A stretch of DNA of 64,000 nucleotides from Streptomyces sp. NBC_01210. Lineage in GTDB: Bacteria; Actinomycetota; Actinomycetes; Streptomycetales; Streptomycetaceae. Made by a program: the position numbers and the translations under genes. The stretch lies in the NCBI RefSeq assembly GCF_036010325.1, contig NZ_CP108549.1, positions 6,510,001 through 6,574,000 of the forward strand, given 5' to 3'. The number at the start of each line of letters is the position of its first letter. The stretch's first letter is position 1. The notes beneath the pieces were generated by a model. The model worked only from the letters and a program-made list of their open reading frames with translations. It ran no database searches and was not told where the DNA came from. Of this stretch, positions 1-8,859 are shown in pieces.

Positions 1-1340
1 CCGCCGCGCGCGGTCTCCTTGTACTTCACCGACATGTCCGCACCGGTTTCCTTCATGGTCTTGATGACCTTGTCGAGCGAGACCTTGTGGCTGCCGTCGC
101 CGCGCATCGCCATCTTCGCCGCCGTCACGGCCTTGACCGCCGCCATGCCATTGCGCTCGATGCACGGGATCTGCACCAGGCCGCCGACCGGGTCGCAGGT
201 CAGGCCGAGGTTGTGCTCCATACCGATCTCGGCGGCGTTCTCGACCTGCTCGGGGGTGCCGCCGAGCACCTCGGCCAGCGCGCCGGCGGCCATCGAGCAG
301 GCGGAGCCGACCTCGCCCTGGCAGCCGACCTCGGCGCCGGAAATCGAGGCGTTCTCCTTGAAGAGCATGCCGATCGCGCCGGCGGCGAGCAGGAAGCGGA
401 CCACGCCGTCCTCGTCGGCGCCGGGCACGAAGTTCATGTAGTAGTGCAGCACGGCCGGGATGATGCCCGCGGCGCCGTTGGTGGGTGCGGTGACAACGCG
501 GCCGCCCGCGGCGTTCTCCTCGTTCACGGCCATCGCGTACAGCGTGATCCACTCCATGGAGCGGGCCAGCGCATCGCCCTCGGCGCGGAGCTGGCGGGCG
601 GAGTTGGCCGCGCGGCGGCGGACCTTGAGGCCGCCGGGCAGGATGCCCTCGCGGGACATACCGCGCGAGACGCAGGCCTGCATGACCCGCCAGATCTCCA
701 GCAGACCCTCGCGGATCTCGTCCTCGGAGCGCCAGGCCTTCTCGTTCTCCAGCATCAGCGCGGAGATCGAAAGACCGGTCTCCTGAGCCAGCCGAAGCAG
801 CTCGTCGCCCGTGCGGAACGGGTACTTCAGCGCGGTGTCGTCGAGCTTGATCCGGTCCTCGCCGACGGCGTCCTCGTCGACCACGAAGCCGCCGCCCACC
901 GAGTAGTACGTCTTCTCCAGGACGAGTGCGCCCTGGGCGTCGTACGCGAAGATCGTCATCCCGTTGGCGTGGTACGGCAGCGCCTTGCGGCGGTGCAGGA
1001 TCAGATCCTTGTCGAAGTCGAAGTCGATCTCGTGCATACCGAGCAGATTGATCCGGCGGCCGGTGCGGATGCGCTCGACCTGGGCGTCCGCGGTCTCGAC
1101 GTCGACGGTACGGGGAGAGTTGCCTTCAAGGCCGAGCAGGACGGCCTTCGGGGTGCCGTGGCCGTGGCCGGTCGCGCCCAGCGAACCGTAGAGCTCGGCA
1201 CGTACGGCGGCGGTGTGGGCCATCAGGCCCTCGTTCTTGAGCCGCCGCGCGAACAGGGCGGCCGCGCGCATCGGGCCGACCGTATGGGAGCTGGACGGGC
1301 CTATGCCGATCGAGAACAGGTCGAAGACCGAGATGGCCAC
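1..1340 (-). CDS. sdaA: L-serine ammonia-lyase (3' end outside window)
   Basis: Single-chain, iron-sulfur L-serine dehydratase: converts serine to pyruvate and ammonia in the cytosol. The N-terminus reads [20 protein letters not shown], the classic SdaA start, and the middle holds an [18 protein letters not shown] motif. Near the visible end is [12 protein letters not shown], with two of the Cys expected to hold the Fe-S cluster. The GTG start follows AGGAG with a 6-nt gap. About 446 codons are visible and the family is about 455 aa, so roughly 10 residues, including the expected last cluster Cys, lie outside the window. It is the last gene of the glycine/serine operon, 155 nt after glyA, so it disposes of serine made by GlyA. 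Confidence 0.96.
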   Translation of the reverse strand, partial: MAISVFDLFSIGIGPSSSHTVGPMRAAALFARRLKNEGLMAHTAAVRAELYGSLGATGHGHGTPKAVLLGLEGNSPRTVDVETADAQVERIRTGRRINLLGMHEIDFDFDKDLILHRRKALPYHANGMTIFAYDAQGALVLEKTYYSVGGGFVVDEDAVGEDRIKLDDTALKYPFRTGDELLRLAQETGLSISALMLENEKAWRSEDEIREGLLEIWRVMQACVSRGMSREGILPGGLKVRRRAANSARQLRAEGDALARSMEWITLYAMAVNEENAAGGRVVTAPTNGAAGIIPAVLHYYMNFVPGADEDGVVRFLLAAGAIGMLFKENASISGAEVGCQGEVGSACSMAAGALAEVLGGTPEQVENAAEIGMEHNLGLTCDPVGGLVQIPCIERNGMAAVKAVTAAKMAMRGDGSHKVSLDKVIKTMKETGADMSVKYKETARG

Positions 1341-1431
1341 GGAAGACTCCTAGAGGGGTTGGTAGACGCCGTTGTCTGCCGAGGTGGTGCAGAGGGCGGT
1401 GCGGGGGCGATACCAAGGCGGTACCTGGTGC

Positions 1432-1469
1432 GGGGCACCGCACGCACTGTCCAGTGTGCGCGGCGCCCC
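1432..1469 (-). other. Imperfect hairpin between glyA and sdaA
   Basis: The arms GGGGCaCCGCaCgCACTG and CAGTGtGcGCGGcGCCCC fold into a long stem with three mismatches, about 25-60 nt after the glyA stop. There is no T tract. It may be a weak terminator or an mRNA-processing barrier that lowers sdaA expression relative to glyA. This is inference from sequence only. Confidence 0.4.
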
Positions 1470-1495
1470 GTCGGTTCGTACAAAAGCGTACGTAA

Positions 1496-2758
1496 TTACT
1501 TCAGGCCGGGGTAAAGCGGGTGCTTCGCGGCCAGGGCCGAGACCCGGGCGCTCAGCGCCTCCGTGTCGTACGACGGCTTCAGCGCCTCGGCGATGATGTC
1601 GGCGACCTCACGGAAGTCCTCGTCCTGGAAACCGCGGGTGGCCAGCGCCGGGGTGCCGATCCGCAGACCCGAGGTGACCATCGGCGGCCGCGGGTCGTTC
1701 GGGATCGCGTTGCGGTTGACCGTGATGCCCACCTCGTGGAGGCGGTCCTCGGCCTGCTGGCCGTCCAGCTCGGAGTTGCGCAGGTCGACCAGGACCAGGT
1801 GCACATCCGTACCGCCGGACAGGACGGAGACGCCGTGCTCGGTCACATCGGCCTGGACGAGACGCTCGGCGAGGATACGGGCGCCGTTCAGCGTGCGCTG
1901 CTGGCGCTCCTTGAACTCCTCGGTCGCCGCGACCTTGAAGGAGACCGCCTTCGCCGCGATGACGTGCTCCAGCGGACCGCCCTGCTGACCGGGGAAGACC
2001 GCGGAGTTGATCTTCTTGGCGAGCTCCTGCGTCGACAGGATCACACCGCCGCGCGGACCGCCGAGGGTCTTGTGCGTGGTGGTGGTGACGACATGGGCGT
2101 GCGGCACCGGGTTCGGGTGCAGACCGGCGGCGACGAGGCCCGCGAAGTGGGCCATGTCGACCATCAGGTACGCGCCGACCTCGTCCGCGATCCGGCGGAA
2201 GGCGGCGAAGTCCAGCTGGCGCGGGTACGCGGACCAGCCGGCGATGATCAGCTTCGGACGGGATTCCTTGGCGAGGCGCTCGACCTCGGCCATGTCGACC
2301 TGGCCGGTCTCGCTGTCCACGTGGTACGCGACCACGTTGTACAGCTTGCCGGAGAAGTTGATCTTCATGCCGTGGGTGAGGTGCCCGCCGTGGGCGAGGT
2401 TCAGACCCATGATGGTGTCGCCCGGCTTCAGCAGCGCGAACATCGCGGCCGCGTTCGCCTGGGCGCCCGAGTGCGGCTGGACGTTGGCGTGCTCGGCACC
2501 GAAGAGCGCCTTGATGCGGTCGATCGCGATCTGCTCGACGACATCGACGTGCTCGCAGCCGCCGTAGTAGCGGCGGCCCGGGTAGCCCTCGGCGTACTTG
2601 TTGGTGAGGACGGAGCCCTGCGCCTCCATGACCGCGACCGGAGCGAAGTTCTCCGAGGCGATCATCTCGAGGGTGGACTGCTGGCGGTGGAGCTCGGCGT
2701 CGACAGCGGCGGCGACGTCCGGGTCCAGCTCATGGAGAGGGGCGTTGAGAAGCGACAT
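1496..2758 (-). CDS. glyA: Serine hydroxymethyltransferase
   Basis: PLP enzyme that interconverts glycine + 5,10-methylene-THF and serine + THF. 420 aa, the usual length. The N-terminal region has the family segment [10 protein letters not shown] (residues 29-38) and the PLP lysine sits in [11 protein letters not shown] (K230). It lies 23 nt after gcvH on the same strand, so methylene-THF released by the glycine cleavage system can be used directly to make serine. The start is the ATG giving [13 protein letters not shown], preceded by a weak GGGATCGAG ribosome site. Control is expected through the riboswitch upstream of gcvT. Confidence 0.98.
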   Translation of the reverse strand: MSLLNAPLHELDPDVAAAVDAELHRQQSTLEMIASENFAPVAVMEAQGSVLTNKYAEGYPGRRYYGGCEHVDVVEQIAIDRIKALFGAEHANVQPHSGAQANAAAMFALLKPGDTIMGLNLAHGGHLTHGMKINFSGKLYNVVAYHVDSETGQVDMAEVERLAKESRPKLIIAGWSAYPRQLDFAAFRRIADEVGAYLMVDMAHFAGLVAAGLHPNPVPHAHVVTTTTHKTLGGPRGGVILSTQELAKKINSAVFPGQQGGPLEHVIAAKAVSFKVAATEEFKERQQRTLNGARILAERLVQADVTEHGVSVLSGGTDVHLVLVDLRNSELDGQQAEDRLHEVGITVNRNAIPNDPRPPMVTSGLRIGTPALATRGFQDEDFREVADIIAEALKPSYDTEALSARVSALAAKHPLYPGLK

Positions 2759-2781
2759 CTCGATCCCTGTCGTGGTCGTGG

Positions 2782-3159
2782 TCAGTTGCCGGAGAACTCG
2801 GTGTACTCGTCGGCGGAGAGCAGGTCCTTCGGCTCCTCGCTGACGCGCACCTTGAAGAGCCAGCCGCCCTCGAAGGGGGCGGAGTTCACCAGTGACGGGT
2901 CATTGACGACGTCCTCGTTGGCCTCGGTGACCTCACCGCTGACCGGGGAGTACAGGTCGCTGACGGACTTGGTCGACTCCAGCTCACCGCAGGTCTCGCC
3001 CGCGGTCACCGTGTCACCGACCTCGGGGAGCTGGACGTACACCACATCGCCGAGCGCGTTCGCCGCGTGCTCCGTGATGCCGACCGTCGACACGCCGTCC
3101 TCGGCGGCCGACAGCCACTCGTGCTCCTTGCTGAAGCGCAGCTGCTGGGGGTTGCTCAT
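2782..3159 (-). CDS. gcvH: Glycine cleavage system H protein
   Basis: Small lipoyl carrier protein of the glycine cleavage system; it shuttles the aminomethyl group between the P, T and L proteins. 125 aa, with the lipoylation motif [15 protein letters not shown] (lipoyl-lysine about K64). An open frame extends upstream for about 70 codons but the H-protein homology begins at [15 protein letters not shown], so that ATG is taken as the start. Second gene of the operon, 58 nt after gcvT and 23 nt before glyA. The P protein gene (gcvP) is not in this window. Confidence 0.97.
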   Translation of the reverse strand: MSNPQQLRFSKEHEWLSAAEDGVSTVGITEHAANALGDVVYVQLPEVGDTVTAGETCGELESTKSVSDLYSPVSGEVTEANEDVVNDPSLVNSAPFEGGWLFKVRVSEEPKDLLSADEYTEFSGN

Positions 3160-3217
3160 GGCCTGAATTCTCCTGTACGCGGGGGAGTGCTGGTGAACGG
3201 AGTGAAGGTGCGGACGA

Positions 3218-4342
3218 TCACTTCTGGCGCTTGTAGAACGGCAGCGCGACGACCTCGTACGGCTCGTGGGTGCCGCGGATGTCGACGCCGACGCCCTCGC
3301 GGCCCGGCGCGGCGTGCGCCGCGTCCACGTACGCGATGGCGATCGGCTTGCCCAGGGTCGGGGAGGGCGCACCGGAGGTGACCTCGCCGATGACCTGGCC
3401 GCCTGCGACCACGGAGAAGCCGGCGCGCGGGACCCGGCGGCCCTCGGCGATCAGGCCGACGAGCTTGCGCGGCGGGTTGGCCTCGGCGCGCGCGGCGGCG
3501 GCCTCGAGTGCCTCGCGGCCGACGAAACGCCCGTCGTTCGTGGTCTTCTCGAACTTCACGACCCGGCCGAGGCCCGCGTCGAACGGGGTCAGCGCGGTGG
3601 TCAGCTCATGCCCGTACAGCGGCATGCCCGCCTCCAGGCGGAGCGTGTCGCGGCAGGACAGACCGGCCGGGACGAGACCGACGGGCGCGCCCGCCTCGGT
3701 CAGCGACTGCCAGAGCTTCTCGGCGTACTGCGGCTTGACGAAGAGCTCGAAGCCGTCCTCACCGGTGTAGCCGGTACGGGCGATCAGCGCCGGGACACCG
3801 GCCACCGTGCCGGGCAGGCCCGCGTAGTACTTCAGCCCGTCCAGGTCGGCGTCGGTCAGCGACTTGAGGATGCCGGGGGACTCCGGGCCCTGGACGGCGA
3901 TGAGCGCGTACGCGTCGCGGTCGTCCCGAACCTCGGCGTCGTAGCCCTCGGCGCGGGCGGTCAGCGCGTCCAGCACCACCTGGGCGTTGCCCGCGTTGGC
4001 GACGACCATGTACTCCGTCTCGCCGAGGCGGTAGACGATCAGGTCGTCGAGGATCCCACCGTCCTCCTGGCAGATCATGGTGTAGCGGGCGCGGCCGACG
4101 GCCACTCCGCCGATGTTGCCGACCAGCGCGAAGTCGAGGAGATCGGCGGCGCGCGGTCCGGTGACGGTGATCTCGCCCATGTGCGAGAGGTCGAAGAGAC
4201 CGGCCTTGGTGCGTACGGCGTTGTGCTCGTCGCGCTCACTGCCGTACCGCAGCGGCATGTCCCAGCCCGCGAAGTCGGTCATGGTCGCGCCCAGCGAGCG
4301 GTGCAGGGCGTCGAGGGCGGTCAGACGGGGGACGTTGCTCAT
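3218..4342 (-). CDS. gcvT: Aminomethyltransferase (glycine cleavage T protein)
   Basis: THF-dependent aminomethyltransferase that transfers the one-carbon unit from H-protein-bound aminomethyl to THF, releasing ammonia. 374 aa. Typical features are [21 protein letters not shown] near the N-terminus and [10 protein letters not shown]. The start chosen is the ATG giving [14 protein letters not shown], with GGGAG 9 nt upstream; a 17-codon longer frame reads into the riboswitch and is rejected. First gene of gcvT-gcvH-glyA-sdaA. Confidence 0.97.
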   Translation of the reverse strand: MSNVPRLTALDALHRSLGATMTDFAGWDMPLRYGSERDEHNAVRTKAGLFDLSHMGEITVTGPRAADLLDFALVGNIGGVAVGRARYTMICQEDGGILDDLIVYRLGETEYMVVANAGNAQVVLDALTARAEGYDAEVRDDRDAYALIAVQGPESPGILKSLTDADLDGLKYYAGLPGTVAGVPALIARTGYTGEDGFELFVKPQYAEKLWQSLTEAGAPVGLVPAGLSCRDTLRLEAGMPLYGHELTTALTPFDAGLGRVVKFEKTTNDGRFVGREALEAAAARAEANPPRKLVGLIAEGRRVPRAGFSVVAGGQVIGEVTSGAPSPTLGKPIAIAYVDAAHAAPGREGVGVDIRGTHEPYEVVALPFYKRQK

Positions 4343-4371
4343 AGATGTGGCTCCCAGGGCAGGCCGGCGAG

Positions 4372-4582
4372 GACAATCCTCCCCATCTGTCATCGGAACC
4401 TGAGAGGTTCGTCGCGACCACGCGTATTGATGGTCGTGACTTGCACCTTGGGTGGAGCCACTCGACAGCGGCTCGCTTTTCAGATCTGCCTCATCACACG
4501 CGGTACGGGGCCTGAGAGATTCAAGGGAGGGACTTGCTCCTTCGGCGCCCGGCGCACACAGTGGCCAGGACTCTCCCGCGTG
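4372..4582 (-). promoter_or_regulatory. Tandem glycine riboswitch (two aptamers)
   Basis: On the minus strand, upstream of gcvT, two glycine-aptamer cores can be read. Aptamer 1 (about 4582-4485) has GGGAGAGTCCTGG, then CGCCGAAGGAGCAAGTC, then GAATCTCTCAGGC. Aptamer 2 (about 4478-4374) has ACCCAAGGTGCAAGTC, GAACCTCTCAGGTTCC and GACAGATGGGGAGGA. These match the known type of cis-acting element that switches on glycine cleavage genes when glycine is abundant. Exact boundaries and the expression platform were not modelled. Confidence 0.93.
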
Positions 4583-4700
4583 GATTCAAGCGGCCGGTAT
4601 GCAGTTGGCGCGCACATCATTGCACGCATCGCGGCAGAGTGGTGCGTACGGTCCGGAACGCGGCCGCGCCTGCCCGCAGTGGCCCGCAGCTGCAAATAGG

Positions 4701-4728
4701 TTGTGTCGCATTACCAACTCTTTACACT
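4701..4728 (+). promoter_or_regulatory. Candidate promoter of the P-loop kinase gene
   Basis: TTGTGT (4701-4706), a 16-nt spacer and TACACT (4723-4728) make a plausible vegetative promoter reading away from the riboswitch. Transcription would begin near 4735, which argues against the upstream ATG at 4731 as a start. Confidence 0.45.
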
Positions 4729-4769
4729 TCATGGGCAAGGGTGAGGGTGACCCGACATGGGGGAGGGTG

Positions 4770-5438
4770 ATGACGTTGCAGCAGCCCGGTGTCTTTGCGA
4801 CGACCGCGGGGGTGCCTGCCCGGCCGGAGAGCTCCGCTCGGGAACGGCTCGGGGCTCCCACAGCCATACTGCGCGACCTGAGAGACCGCTCGGGGCGCAG
4901 TCCGCGCAGTCTGGTCTTCGCCGCCGGTGATGTGGTGGTCGTCTCCGGCCTGCCCGGCAGCGGAAAGTCCACGTTGATCCGGCGCGCGGCGCGCGGTCGT
5001 GGCATCGACTCGCAGGACACCCGAGACCGGTGGGACGCCCGGATGCCGCGGCTGCTGCCGTACGCCGTGTACCGCCCGCTCGTGCGGATCGCCCACTACG
5101 CCGGGCTGCGGCGGGCGCTGCGCTCCGGCGAGAGTGTCGTCGTCCATGACTGCGGTACGCAGGCCTGGGTGCGGCGCTGGCTGGCCCGCGAGGCGCGCCG
5201 CCGCGGGAGCGGTCTCCATCTGGTCCTGCTCGACGTCACGCCCGAGGTCGCCAGACAGGGCCAGCGCGAGCGGGGCCGCGGTGTGTCCGGGTACGCCTTC
5301 GCCCGGCACCGGCGCGCGGTCGGGCATCTGATCGGCGACGCGGAGGCGGGCCGGCTGCCGGCGGGCTGTGCCTCGGCCGTGCTGCTGGACCGGGACGCGG
5401 CGGGGGTGCTGGGGCGGGTCGGCTTCGAGAAGCCATAG
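4770..5438 (+). CDS. P-loop ATP-binding protein, kinase-like
   Basis: 222-aa protein with a clear Walker A motif, VVVVSGLPGSGKSTLIRRA (about residues 53-71), followed by DTRDRWDARMP and VVHDCGTQAWVRRWLARE, the layout of small AAA-type kinases that phosphorylate unknown small molecules or nucleotides. The substrate cannot be told from sequence. It is divergent from the riboswitch-controlled gcv operon. The start is uncertain: ATG 4770 sits just behind GGGGGAGGG (short spacing), GTG 4767 and ATG 4731 are in frame. About 50 N-terminal residues before the P-loop look poorly conserved. Confidence 0.8.
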   Translation: MTLQQPGVFATTAGVPARPESSARERLGAPTAILRDLRDRSGRSPRSLVFAAGDVVVVSGLPGSGKSTLIRRAARGRGIDSQDTRDRWDARMPRLLPYAVYRPLVRIAHYAGLRRALRSGESVVVHDCGTQAWVRRWLAREARRRGSGLHLVLLDVTPEVARQGQRERGRGVSGYAFARHRRAVGHLIGDAEAGRLPAGCASAVLLDRDAAGVLGRVGFEKP

Positions 5439-5454
5439 GGCTGCGCGCGCTGAA

Positions 5455-5502
5455 GTTCAGCCCCTGCGGCGCTTGAGGAGCGGGGTCGGGGCGGAGCCCC
5501 CG
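5455..5502. repeat. Streptomyces dispersed intergenic repeat
   Basis: The core reads TTCAGCCCCTGCGGCGCTTG, then AGGAGCGGGGTC, then GGGGCGGAGCCCC. From general knowledge, near-identical GC-rich elements (AGCCCC..GGCGTTTGAGGAGCGGGGTC..GGGGCGGAGCCCC) are scattered between genes in many Streptomyces genomes. The arms GGGGC and GCCCC can form a hairpin. It directly follows the kinase-like gene and may end its transcript. Confidence 0.65.
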
Positions 5503-5574
5503 TTCATGTCCGTCGGGCCGCGGCGTTAGGGTCGTGGCGCGCAGCCGTGGAAGCCCGGGGGAGAAGGACCGCAC

Positions 5575-6345
5575 ATGGAGACACCGGAGCAGGCCCATCC
5601 GCATCCAGCTTTCGGCTGGCCGGGCAACGAGCTGGAAGAGGTGCTCGCCGCCTCGCTCGGCAACCCCTCCGCCGGGGGCCGTCTCGTCGAGGTGCTCGGC
5701 CGCAGCCATATATGGGTGCCGCTGCCCAACGGCGGCGGAGCCGACAGCCCCGATCTCGATCTGCCCACGATGGAGATCGACGGCGCTCCCTATGTCCCGG
5801 TCTTCAGCTCCGAGCAGCAGTACCTGCAGTGCGTCGGCAGCCATATCTCCTTCGCCGTCGCGCCTGCCCGCGAATTCGCCCGCGGGCTGCCTCCGCAGCT
5901 CGGTATCGCCGTGAACCCCGGCGGTGCGGTCGGCGCCCCGCTGCCGCCGCCCGCGGTCGCCGAGCTGTGCCGGGTGGGACGTACACCGCTGGACGGACCC
6001 GCGAGCGGCGGCCGGGTGCGGCTCTACGAGCCCGACTGGCAGGAGGAGCCGGTCGACTTCCTCGCCGCCGCGGCCGGGGAGTTCGAGGCCTCCGGTGTCG
6101 TCCTCACCGCCCGCCGTGCGCTCGCCTCCGTCGAGGGCGACCCGCCGACCCTCTTCATCGGTGTCCAGCTCTCCTCCTGGGAGGCCGCCGAGCGCAATGC
6201 CCCGATGGACGCGCTCGGCCGGGCGCTCGGCCGGGTCCAGGTGGGCTGGCCGGTCAATCTCGTACTGCTGGATGTTGCCCAGGACCCTGTCGGCGCATGG
6301 ATGCTGGAGCGGGTGCGGCCCTTCTACGAACGGCAGCACGTGTAG
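5575..6345 (+). CDS. SseB-domain protein 1
   Basis: 256-aa cytosolic protein. It has the SseB N-terminal pattern (ELEEVLAASLGNPSAGGRLVEVLGRSHIWVPLPN..., then a short FSSEQQYLQ segment) and an SseB C-terminal-type domain ending near VRPFYERQHV. SseB is named for enhanced serine sensitivity in E. coli; its biochemical role is unknown. ATG start preceded by GGGGGAGAAGG. A TAGGGT hexamer near 5525 is a possible -10. It is followed by a paralogous gene, and both lie next to the serine/glycine operon. Confidence 0.85.
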   Translation: METPEQAHPHPAFGWPGNELEEVLAASLGNPSAGGRLVEVLGRSHIWVPLPNGGGADSPDLDLPTMEIDGAPYVPVFSSEQQYLQCVGSHISFAVAPAREFARGLPPQLGIAVNPGGAVGAPLPPPAVAELCRVGRTPLDGPASGGRVRLYEPDWQEEPVDFLAAAAGEFEASGVVLTARRALASVEGDPPTLFIGVQLSSWEAAERNAPMDALGRALGRVQVGWPVNLVLLDVAQDPVGAWMLERVRPFYERQHV

Positions 6346-6469
6346 TCGTCAAGTCGGTGTCAGGACTGCCGATTAAGCTGGTTTGATGGCCTTACCGCAG
6401 CACTCGTGTGCCCGGGGCGGCTGTGATGTTGCTGCATCGAAGAGGCATCGAAGAGGGGCGGAACCCAGG

Positions 6470-7261
6470 GTGAGTGCGTCAGGCACCGCGGCGGCCGGGC
6501 AGGTCGAGCACATGCTGCGCCAGGTGACTCCCGGACGCTACGACGCGTACGAGGCGCTGCTGCACGCCATCGCCGACCCGTCGAACGGCCAGATCTGGAT
6601 GCTGCTCTGGCACGGCCAGGCCGGATCGCCCGATGCCCAGTACGGGAACATGGAGGTCGACGGCGTCGGCTACGCGCCGTGCGTCACCTCCGCCCAGGAG
6701 CTCTCCGTCTCCGGCTGGAACCGCGCCCACGAGGTGGTCACCGGCCGTGACATCGCCCGCGCGCTGTACCCGGACCGCTGGGGTATCTGGCTCAACCCGC
6801 ACGCGCCGGGCGGCGGCGTCGGCATCCCCTGGCTCGATCTCCGCCGGATCGCCACCGGCCTCGACCGGATGCCCGCAGGACCGCTGCGACTGTCCGAACC
6901 GGCCATCGAGCTCCCGCACTTCTACGGCCTGCTCGCCCAGAACGCCCACCGCACGTCCCCGATCCGCTCGCTGCGCCGCGCCTGGGTGCAGCCCGCGCTC
7001 GGCGCTCCGTATCTCGCCATCGGTCTCGATCTGTACGACACGAGCAGGCAGTCCGTGGACACGGTGCGCGCGATGATGCAGCAGTCGATCGCCGCGGTCC
7101 CGGACGGGCTGCCGGTCTCCACCGTCGCGATGTCCGACGAGTACGACCCGGTCACGATGTGGCTGCGGGCCAACGCCCGCCCGTTCTACGACCGCGATGC
7201 CCATGCCGGCGGCGCACCGGCCGGCGGGGGCTACGGCTATCCGCCGCCGGCCGGCCTCTGA
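6470..7261 (+). CDS. SseB-domain protein 2
   Basis: 263-aa paralogue-like neighbour of the preceding gene. Shared blocks include NMEVDGVGYAPCVTSAQELS (compare MEIDGAPYVPVFSSEQQY in gene 1) and a C-terminal TMWLRANARPFYDRDA (compare WMLERVRPFYERQ). Residues 240-263 are a glycine/proline-rich tail. The GTG start at 6470 is favoured because the frame upstream of it has no homology; ATG 6383 is in frame. The TGA stop lies inside a 12-bp tandem repeat. Role unknown beyond the SseB family name. Confidence 0.78.
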   Translation: MSASGTAAAGQVEHMLRQVTPGRYDAYEALLHAIADPSNGQIWMLLWHGQAGSPDAQYGNMEVDGVGYAPCVTSAQELSVSGWNRAHEVVTGRDIARALYPDRWGIWLNPHAPGGGVGIPWLDLRRIATGLDRMPAGPLRLSEPAIELPHFYGLLAQNAHRTSPIRSLRRAWVQPALGAPYLAIGLDLYDTSRQSVDTVRAMMQQSIAAVPDGLPVSTVAMSDEYDPVTMWLRANARPFYDRDAHAGGAPAGGGYGYPPPAGL

Positions 7262-7330
7262 GCCGGCCTCTGAGCCGGCCTCTGAGCCGGCCTCTGAGCC
7301 GGCCTCTGAGCCGGCCACTGAGCCGGCCGC
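7251..7330. repeat. 12-bp tandem repeat over the sseB-like stop codon
   Basis: Six copies of CCGGCCTCTGAG (7251-7322, the last with one change, CCGGCCACTGAG) followed by a partial copy CCGGCC. The gene's TGA stop is in copy 1 and, because 12 is a multiple of 3, every full copy carries an in-frame TGA. Copy-number changes would therefore leave the protein unchanged. Confidence 0.95.
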
Positions 7331-7369
7331 AACAGCACAACTGACGGCCTGACCTGTCTATTTCCATGC

Positions 7370-7392
7370 CCCACACCGATGTTCGGGGTGGG
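7370..7392 (+). terminator. Small GC hairpin after sseB-like gene
   Basis: CCCACACCGA, loop TGT, TCGGGGTGGG: a 10-bp stem with one mismatch, followed by ATTGTG. Plausible terminator for the SseB gene pair. The rest of 7331-7753 is non-coding and leads into the peptide transporter genes. Confidence 0.45.
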
Positions 7393-7410
7393 ATTGTGCG
7401 CTCTCGAGGC

Positions 7411-7431
7411 TTCGAATGCCTTGCAATCGAA
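7411..7431. promoter_or_regulatory. Inverted repeat upstream of peptide transporter
   Basis: TTCGAATGC - CTT - GCAATCGAA: two 9-bp arms with one mismatched pair, in AT-richer sequence than the surroundings. TAACGT at 7439-7444 could be a -10. A second short inverted repeat, TCCGT-ATA-ACGGA, lies at 7517-7529. Either could be an operator for the transporter operon; no regulator gene is adjacent. Confidence 0.4.
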
Positions 7432-7753
7432 GAGCGGCTAACGTCCGCATGGCGGCGCATCGGTCAACTTTCGCCCCATATGCAGTATTTGGCGTTCCGC
7501 TCAGTCGGCGGCTCCGTCCGTATAACGGAAACCCCCTCGCCTCATCACGTTTGAGCAACCATTCCCCGAGGGGGCTGGCGGGTGATCGCGGCAGCGTTGA
7601 AGACTCCCCGCATCAAGGACCCTTCGGTCCTGTGTACGACCTGCTTCTTCAAGCATTCCTCGCAATACACACAACTGCACCACTGAGTGAACGAAGCCGC
7701 TACAGCGGCGGGCATGGGTCGGTCACCACCGGCCGAGAGGGGTCCCCACCACG

Positions 7754-8752
7754 ATGACGGCACCACTGCACGACACGAGCGCGGCCGAAACCGCTGCCGT
7801 CGATGTCGCCGCCGATGTCCCGCAGAAGGCCATCGAGGGGCGTTCGCCCTGGAAGATCGCCTGGATCCGGTTGAAGCGTGACAAGGTCGCACTTGTCGGC
7901 GGTTTCGTGGTGCTCCTCCTGATCGTGGTCGCGATATTCGCTCCACTGATCGTGAGTCTGCTCGGCCACCCGCCGGAGGAACTCCACGAGGATGCGATCG
8001 ACCCGCTGCTGGGCACCCCGATCGGTGACTGGGGAGGCATCAATTCCGACTTCCTTTTCGGAGTTGAGCCGGTCAACGGCAGAGACGTTTTCAGCCGAGT
8101 CGTCTACGGCGCGCGCATCTCGCTTCTCGTCGCCTTCCTCTCCGCTTTCGTCGCGGTCAGCCTGGGCACCGTCTTCGGCGTCGTCGCCGGCTACTTCGGG
8201 GGCTGGGTCGACGCGGCGATCAGCCGGGTGATGGACCTGCTGCTGGCCTTCCCGCAGCTGCTCTTCATCATCGCCCTGATCTCCGTCGTCCCGAACGAAC
8301 TCTGGGGCTTCTCCGGTTCGGGTCTGCGGATCGCGGTCCTCGTCCTGGTGATCGGCTTCTTCGGCTGGCCGTACATCGGCCGCATCGTGCGCGGCCAGAC
8401 GCTCTCGCTGCGTGAGCGGGAGTACGTCGAAGCGGCTCGCAGCCTCGGTGCGGGACGTGCGTACATCCTCTTCCGGGAGCTGCTGCCCAACCTGGTGGCC
8501 CCGATCACCGTCTACACGACGCTGATGATCCCCACCAACGTCCTGACGGAAGCCGCCCTGAGCTTCCTCGGCGTTGGCGTAAAGCCGCCCACCCCGTCGT
8601 GGGGCGAGATGCTCTCGACGGCCGTGCGCACCTACGAGGACGATCCGCTGTTCATGATCATCCCGGGCCTGGCGATCTTCGTCACCGTGTTGGCCTTCAA
8701 TCTCTTCGGCGACGGCGTACGAGATGCGCTGGACCCGAAGGGGTCCCGCTGA
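7754..8752 (+). CDS. Peptide ABC transporter permease (OppC/DppC type)
   Basis: 332-aa inner-membrane permease of a peptide importer. The N-terminal cytoplasmic stretch (about 45 residues) is followed by a first transmembrane helix (VALVGGFVVLLLIVVAIFAPLI), and the five-helix permease domain has the loop EAARSLGAGRAYILFRELLPN, the EAA motif that docks on the ATPase. The C-terminus LFGDGVRDALDPKGSR is characteristic of the OppC/DppC family. It is the first gene of a five-gene set in the order C-A-B-D-F. Confidence 0.94.
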   Translation: MTAPLHDTSAAETAAVDVAADVPQKAIEGRSPWKIAWIRLKRDKVALVGGFVVLLLIVVAIFAPLIVSLLGHPPEELHEDAIDPLLGTPIGDWGGINSDFLFGVEPVNGRDVFSRVVYGARISLLVAFLSAFVAVSLGTVFGVVAGYFGGWVDAAISRVMDLLLAFPQLLFIIALISVVPNELWGFSGSGLRIAVLVLVIGFFGWPYIGRIVRGQTLSLREREYVEAARSLGAGRAYILFRELLPNLVAPITVYTTLMIPTNVLTEAALSFLGVGVKPPTPSWGEMLSTAVRTYEDDPLFMIIPGLAIFVTVLAFNLFGDGVRDALDPKGSR

Positions 8753-8859
8753 CCCCCACACGTCCCTGCGGACACACCGCCCCTGCCGAAGCCGTCAGGA
8801 GCAATAGCCCAGAACCACGACCCTCGAGGGCCGTGACTACTACGGAGGTTGCGAGCATC

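Noticed and set aside
87..1514. Long open frame on the plus strand opposite sdaA
   Set aside because: Antisense to a well-recognised sdaA; the frame has low-complexity residues and no homology. GC-rich antisense frames stay open by chance in this genome.
4452..4769. Upstream extension of the P-loop protein
   Set aside because: It lies over the glycine riboswitch on the other strand and has no homology; the candidate promoter falls inside it.
7251..7330. CRISPR-like repeat array
   Set aside because: Repeats are 12 bp and directly adjacent with no spacers, and there are no cas genes.
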